Positions 62,564-64,000 of a stretch of DNA of 64,000 nucleotides are shown in pieces. The DNA is taken from contig JAKLIX010000003.1 of the NCBI GenBank assembly GCA_022709385.1, positions 124,001 through 188,000 on the forward strand, written 5' to 3'. The notes under the pieces were generated by a model. That model had not been told where the DNA came from. It did no database searches and saw only the letters and a program-made list of their open reading frames with translations. Origin of the DNA: Bacteroidota bacterium. GTDB lineage: Bacteria; Bacteroidota; Bacteroidia; Bacteroidales; CAIXZF01. A program made the position numbers and the translations under genes. Position 1 is the first letter of the stretch; each line of letters starts with the position of its first letter.

Positions 62564-63088
62564 CTATTTCATTTTTGTGACACCGCTGATGTTATTCAGC
62601 ACATCATCACTGATGTCAAGCTTGGGGTCTGCATATAAAATACTGATACTGCCGGCCTTGTCAAACACAAAGGAGTAGTTCTTCCGCTGGGCCAACTCTT
62701 CAATGGCATTATAGACCTTATCCTGTATGGGTTTGACCAGTTCCTGCCTTTTCTTGAACAGATCACCGTCTTTGCCGAAACGCTTCTTTTGCAGCTCTTT
62801 GGCTTCTTTCTCTTTCTTCACGATTTCATCTTCTTTCTGCTTCTTCATTTCTTCCGGCAGCAGGACGGATTCAGCCTGAAATGCCTTATAAAGTTGGTCG
62901 ATCTCGGTGAATTTGGCTTCAATCTCCTTTTGCCACTGGACTGAAAAGTCGTTCAGCTGGTCTTGTGCGTTTTTATACTCCTGGATCTGATCCAGGATGT
63001 ATTGCGAATCCACATAAGCGTATTTCTGGGCGGCTACAAAGCCGGAAAAAAGGGCCAGAATAATGGAAGTCAGGATAATACGTTTCAT
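62564..63088 (-). CDS. Skp/OmpH family periplasmic chaperone (upstream copy)
   Basis: A 174-residue Skp homologue (signal peptide MKRIILTSIILALFSGFVA). It has the beta motif KYAYVDSQYILDQI and long charged helices (QKEDEIVKKEKEAKELQKK), ending in the conserved beta strand YSFVFDKAGSISILYADP. The start at 63088 fits a GGAGGA ribosome-binding sequence 8-12 nt upstream and the signal peptide; in-frame codons further upstream are less likely. It is 75 nt downstream of bamA and upstream of a second skp, a doubling usual in Bacteroidota. Confidence 0.9.
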   Translation of the reverse strand: MKRIILTSIILALFSGFVAAQKYAYVDSQYILDQIQEYKNAQDQLNDFSVQWQKEIEAKFTEIDQLYKAFQAESVLLPEEMKKQKEDEIVKKEKEAKELQKKRFGKDGDLFKKRQELVKPIQDKVYNAIEELAQRKNYSFVFDKAGSISILYADPKLDISDDVLNNISGVTKMK

Positions 63089-63163
63089 AATTAAAATCCT
63101 CCGGTATAAATTAAACATATGTTGCTGTCAATAACAAAAAACCTGCCAAAAGTCCCATTGTCC

Positions 63164-64000
63164 TTAATCAATGGATTGGTTGATGGAGAAATGGAATTGT
63201 CCTCCGTTTGCACCGGGCAGTCCCGGTATCTTGTCAAAGCCGTAGCCCCAGTCGAGTCCGAGTATGCCGAACATCGGCAGAAACACTCTGACACCCACAC
63301 CGGCCGCACGCTTCAGAGAAAAAGGATTGAACTCCTTGAAGTTCAACCAGGCGTTCCCCCCTTCCAGGAAAGCCATGCCGTAAATGGTGGCATTGGGGTT
63401 GAGGGAAATGGGATACCTGAGTTCGAGTGAGTATTTAGAGTAAATGGTGCCGCCTTTGTTTGAATTGGTACTGTATTCAGGGGTGAGCGATTCGTTCGAG
63501 TATCCTCTCATTCCAATGATATCCCTGCCATCGAGCGAATTATAGCCCGACAGACCGTCTCCTCCAAGATAAAAACGTTCAAAGGGAGTCACCCCGATAT
63601 CGCTGTTCCAGGCACCGAGAAATCCGTACTTGACCCTTGAGAAGAGCACGAAATTGCTGAACAACCTGGTATGCCAGGCGCCAAGGAAGTTCCATTTGTG
63701 ATATTCGATGAAACGGTATTTCTCCTGGTCGCTGAGGTTCTTATAGTTCTTTTCGCTGAAGAGGGAATAGGGTGGGGTCACTTCAAGGTTCAGGGATATT
63801 TCTGAACCCTGCCGCGGAAAGATGGGCGCATCCACCGAATTTCTCGACAAGCTGATGCCGTAACTGAAATTATTCGAATATCCATCCGAATAAGTGAATA
63901 TCTGGGCGTAATTGTCCAGATCATAACGTTGCAGGGTAATGCTGTGGTAAAGAGAGAAATAGTCATCAGGCCAGGTCAGCCTTTTTCCCAGACTGATCAC
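63164..64000 (-). CDS. bamA: Outer membrane protein assembly factor BamA (C-terminal part; start outside window)
   Basis: The last 278 residues of a BamA barrel, running off the right edge. They show FYLGGDGLSGYNSLDGRDIIGMRGYSN, the loop-6 region with the RGF-type motif (here MRGYS), then ELRYPISLNPNATIYGMAFLEGG and the closing strands FGILGLDWGYGFD and GGQFHFSINQSID. BamA inserts beta-barrel proteins into the outer membrane. The gene is followed by two skp chaperone genes of the same pathway. POTRA domains are not in the window. Confidence 0.93.
   Translation of the reverse strand: MISLGKRLTWPDDYFSLYHSITLQRYDLDNYAQIFTYSDGYSNNFSYGISLSRNSVDAPIFPRQGSEISLNLEVTPPYSLFSEKNYKNLSDQEKYRFIEYHKWNFLGAWHTRLFSNFVLFSRVKYGFLGAWNSDIGVTPFERFYLGGDGLSGYNSLDGRDIIGMRGYSNESLTPEYSTNSNKGGTIYSKYSLELRYPISLNPNATIYGMAFLEGGNAWLNFKEFNPFSLKRAAGVGVRVFLPMFGILGLDWGYGFDKIPGLPGANGGQFHFSINQSID

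Overview
The window looks like chromosome from a member of the Bacteroidota, probably a free-living or sediment/digester-type relative of the Bacteroidales rather than a gut Bacteroides (the finer placement is inference). Evidence: a SusC/SusD pair, several proteins with type IX secretion (T9SS) C-terminal sorting domains, SprB-repeat/CHU_C proteins next to a PorP/SprF gene, DUF2027-Smr and SPFH/Arc genes typical of the phylum, and many start-proximal TAnnTTTG boxes, which is the -7 element of Bacteroidota housekeeping promoters. Most of the window is ordinary core chromosome. No transposase, integrase, phage gene, CRISPR array or tRNA was recognised.

Layout. 1-6.7 kb (minus strand): a truncated TPR protein, rnpB (RNase P RNA), a DUF2027-Smr protein, a secreted T9SS protein and a GNAT-like protein. 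6.8-15.5 kb (plus): an LptF/G permease, two glycosyltransferases, ettA, hisS and a histidine ammonia-lyase whose MIO triad reads Ala-Cys-Gly. 15.7-20.6 kb: a SusC/SusD pair closed by a strong terminator. 20.6-26.7 kb: a FtsB/DivIC protein, priA coupled to a THUMP RNA methyltransferase, two secreted hypotheticals and an OsmC protein. 26.8-31.7 kb: the tight operon rsfS-ftsH-LUD-DUF2007-cdsA-psd, followed by a tiny Lys/Cys-rich secreted protein.

32.2-35.2 kb is the clearest accessory block. It holds a dockerin-like/FISUMP protein and a HepT/MntA (HEPN-MNT) toxin-antitoxin pair. The block is dotted with four copies of a 32-nt palindrome, contains a nested hairpin array of about 200 nt, and is bracketed by a 42-nt direct repeat. 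35.3-39.6 kb: an SPFH protein with an Arc-type repressor, a TIGR01212 radical SAM protein, a POT-family transporter and a small repeat lipoprotein. 39.7-44.0 kb: two T9SS-exported proteases (serine and M43 zinc) ending in a 4-nt overlap with mqnE of the futalosine menaquinone pathway.

44.1-61.9 kb is devoted to the cell surface. A 2,671-residue T9SS protein carries beta-rich repeats, a PKD domain, about ten Ig-like repeats and a complete set of seven RCC1 blades. It is divergent from an operon encoding a small secreted protein, two nine-repeat SprB/CHU_C proteins, a PorP/SprF protein and a PorE-like TPR/PD40/OmpA protein. This operon looks like a self-contained T9SS type-B display module: two large cargoes plus their outer-membrane attachment partners. 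62-64 kb: two Skp/OmpH chaperones downstream of the 3' part of bamA.

Together the genes suggest a cell investing in protein degradation and peptide uptake (two exported proteases, SusCD, a POT transporter, histidine ammonia-lyase) and in very large surface adhesins, with menaquinone-based respiration.
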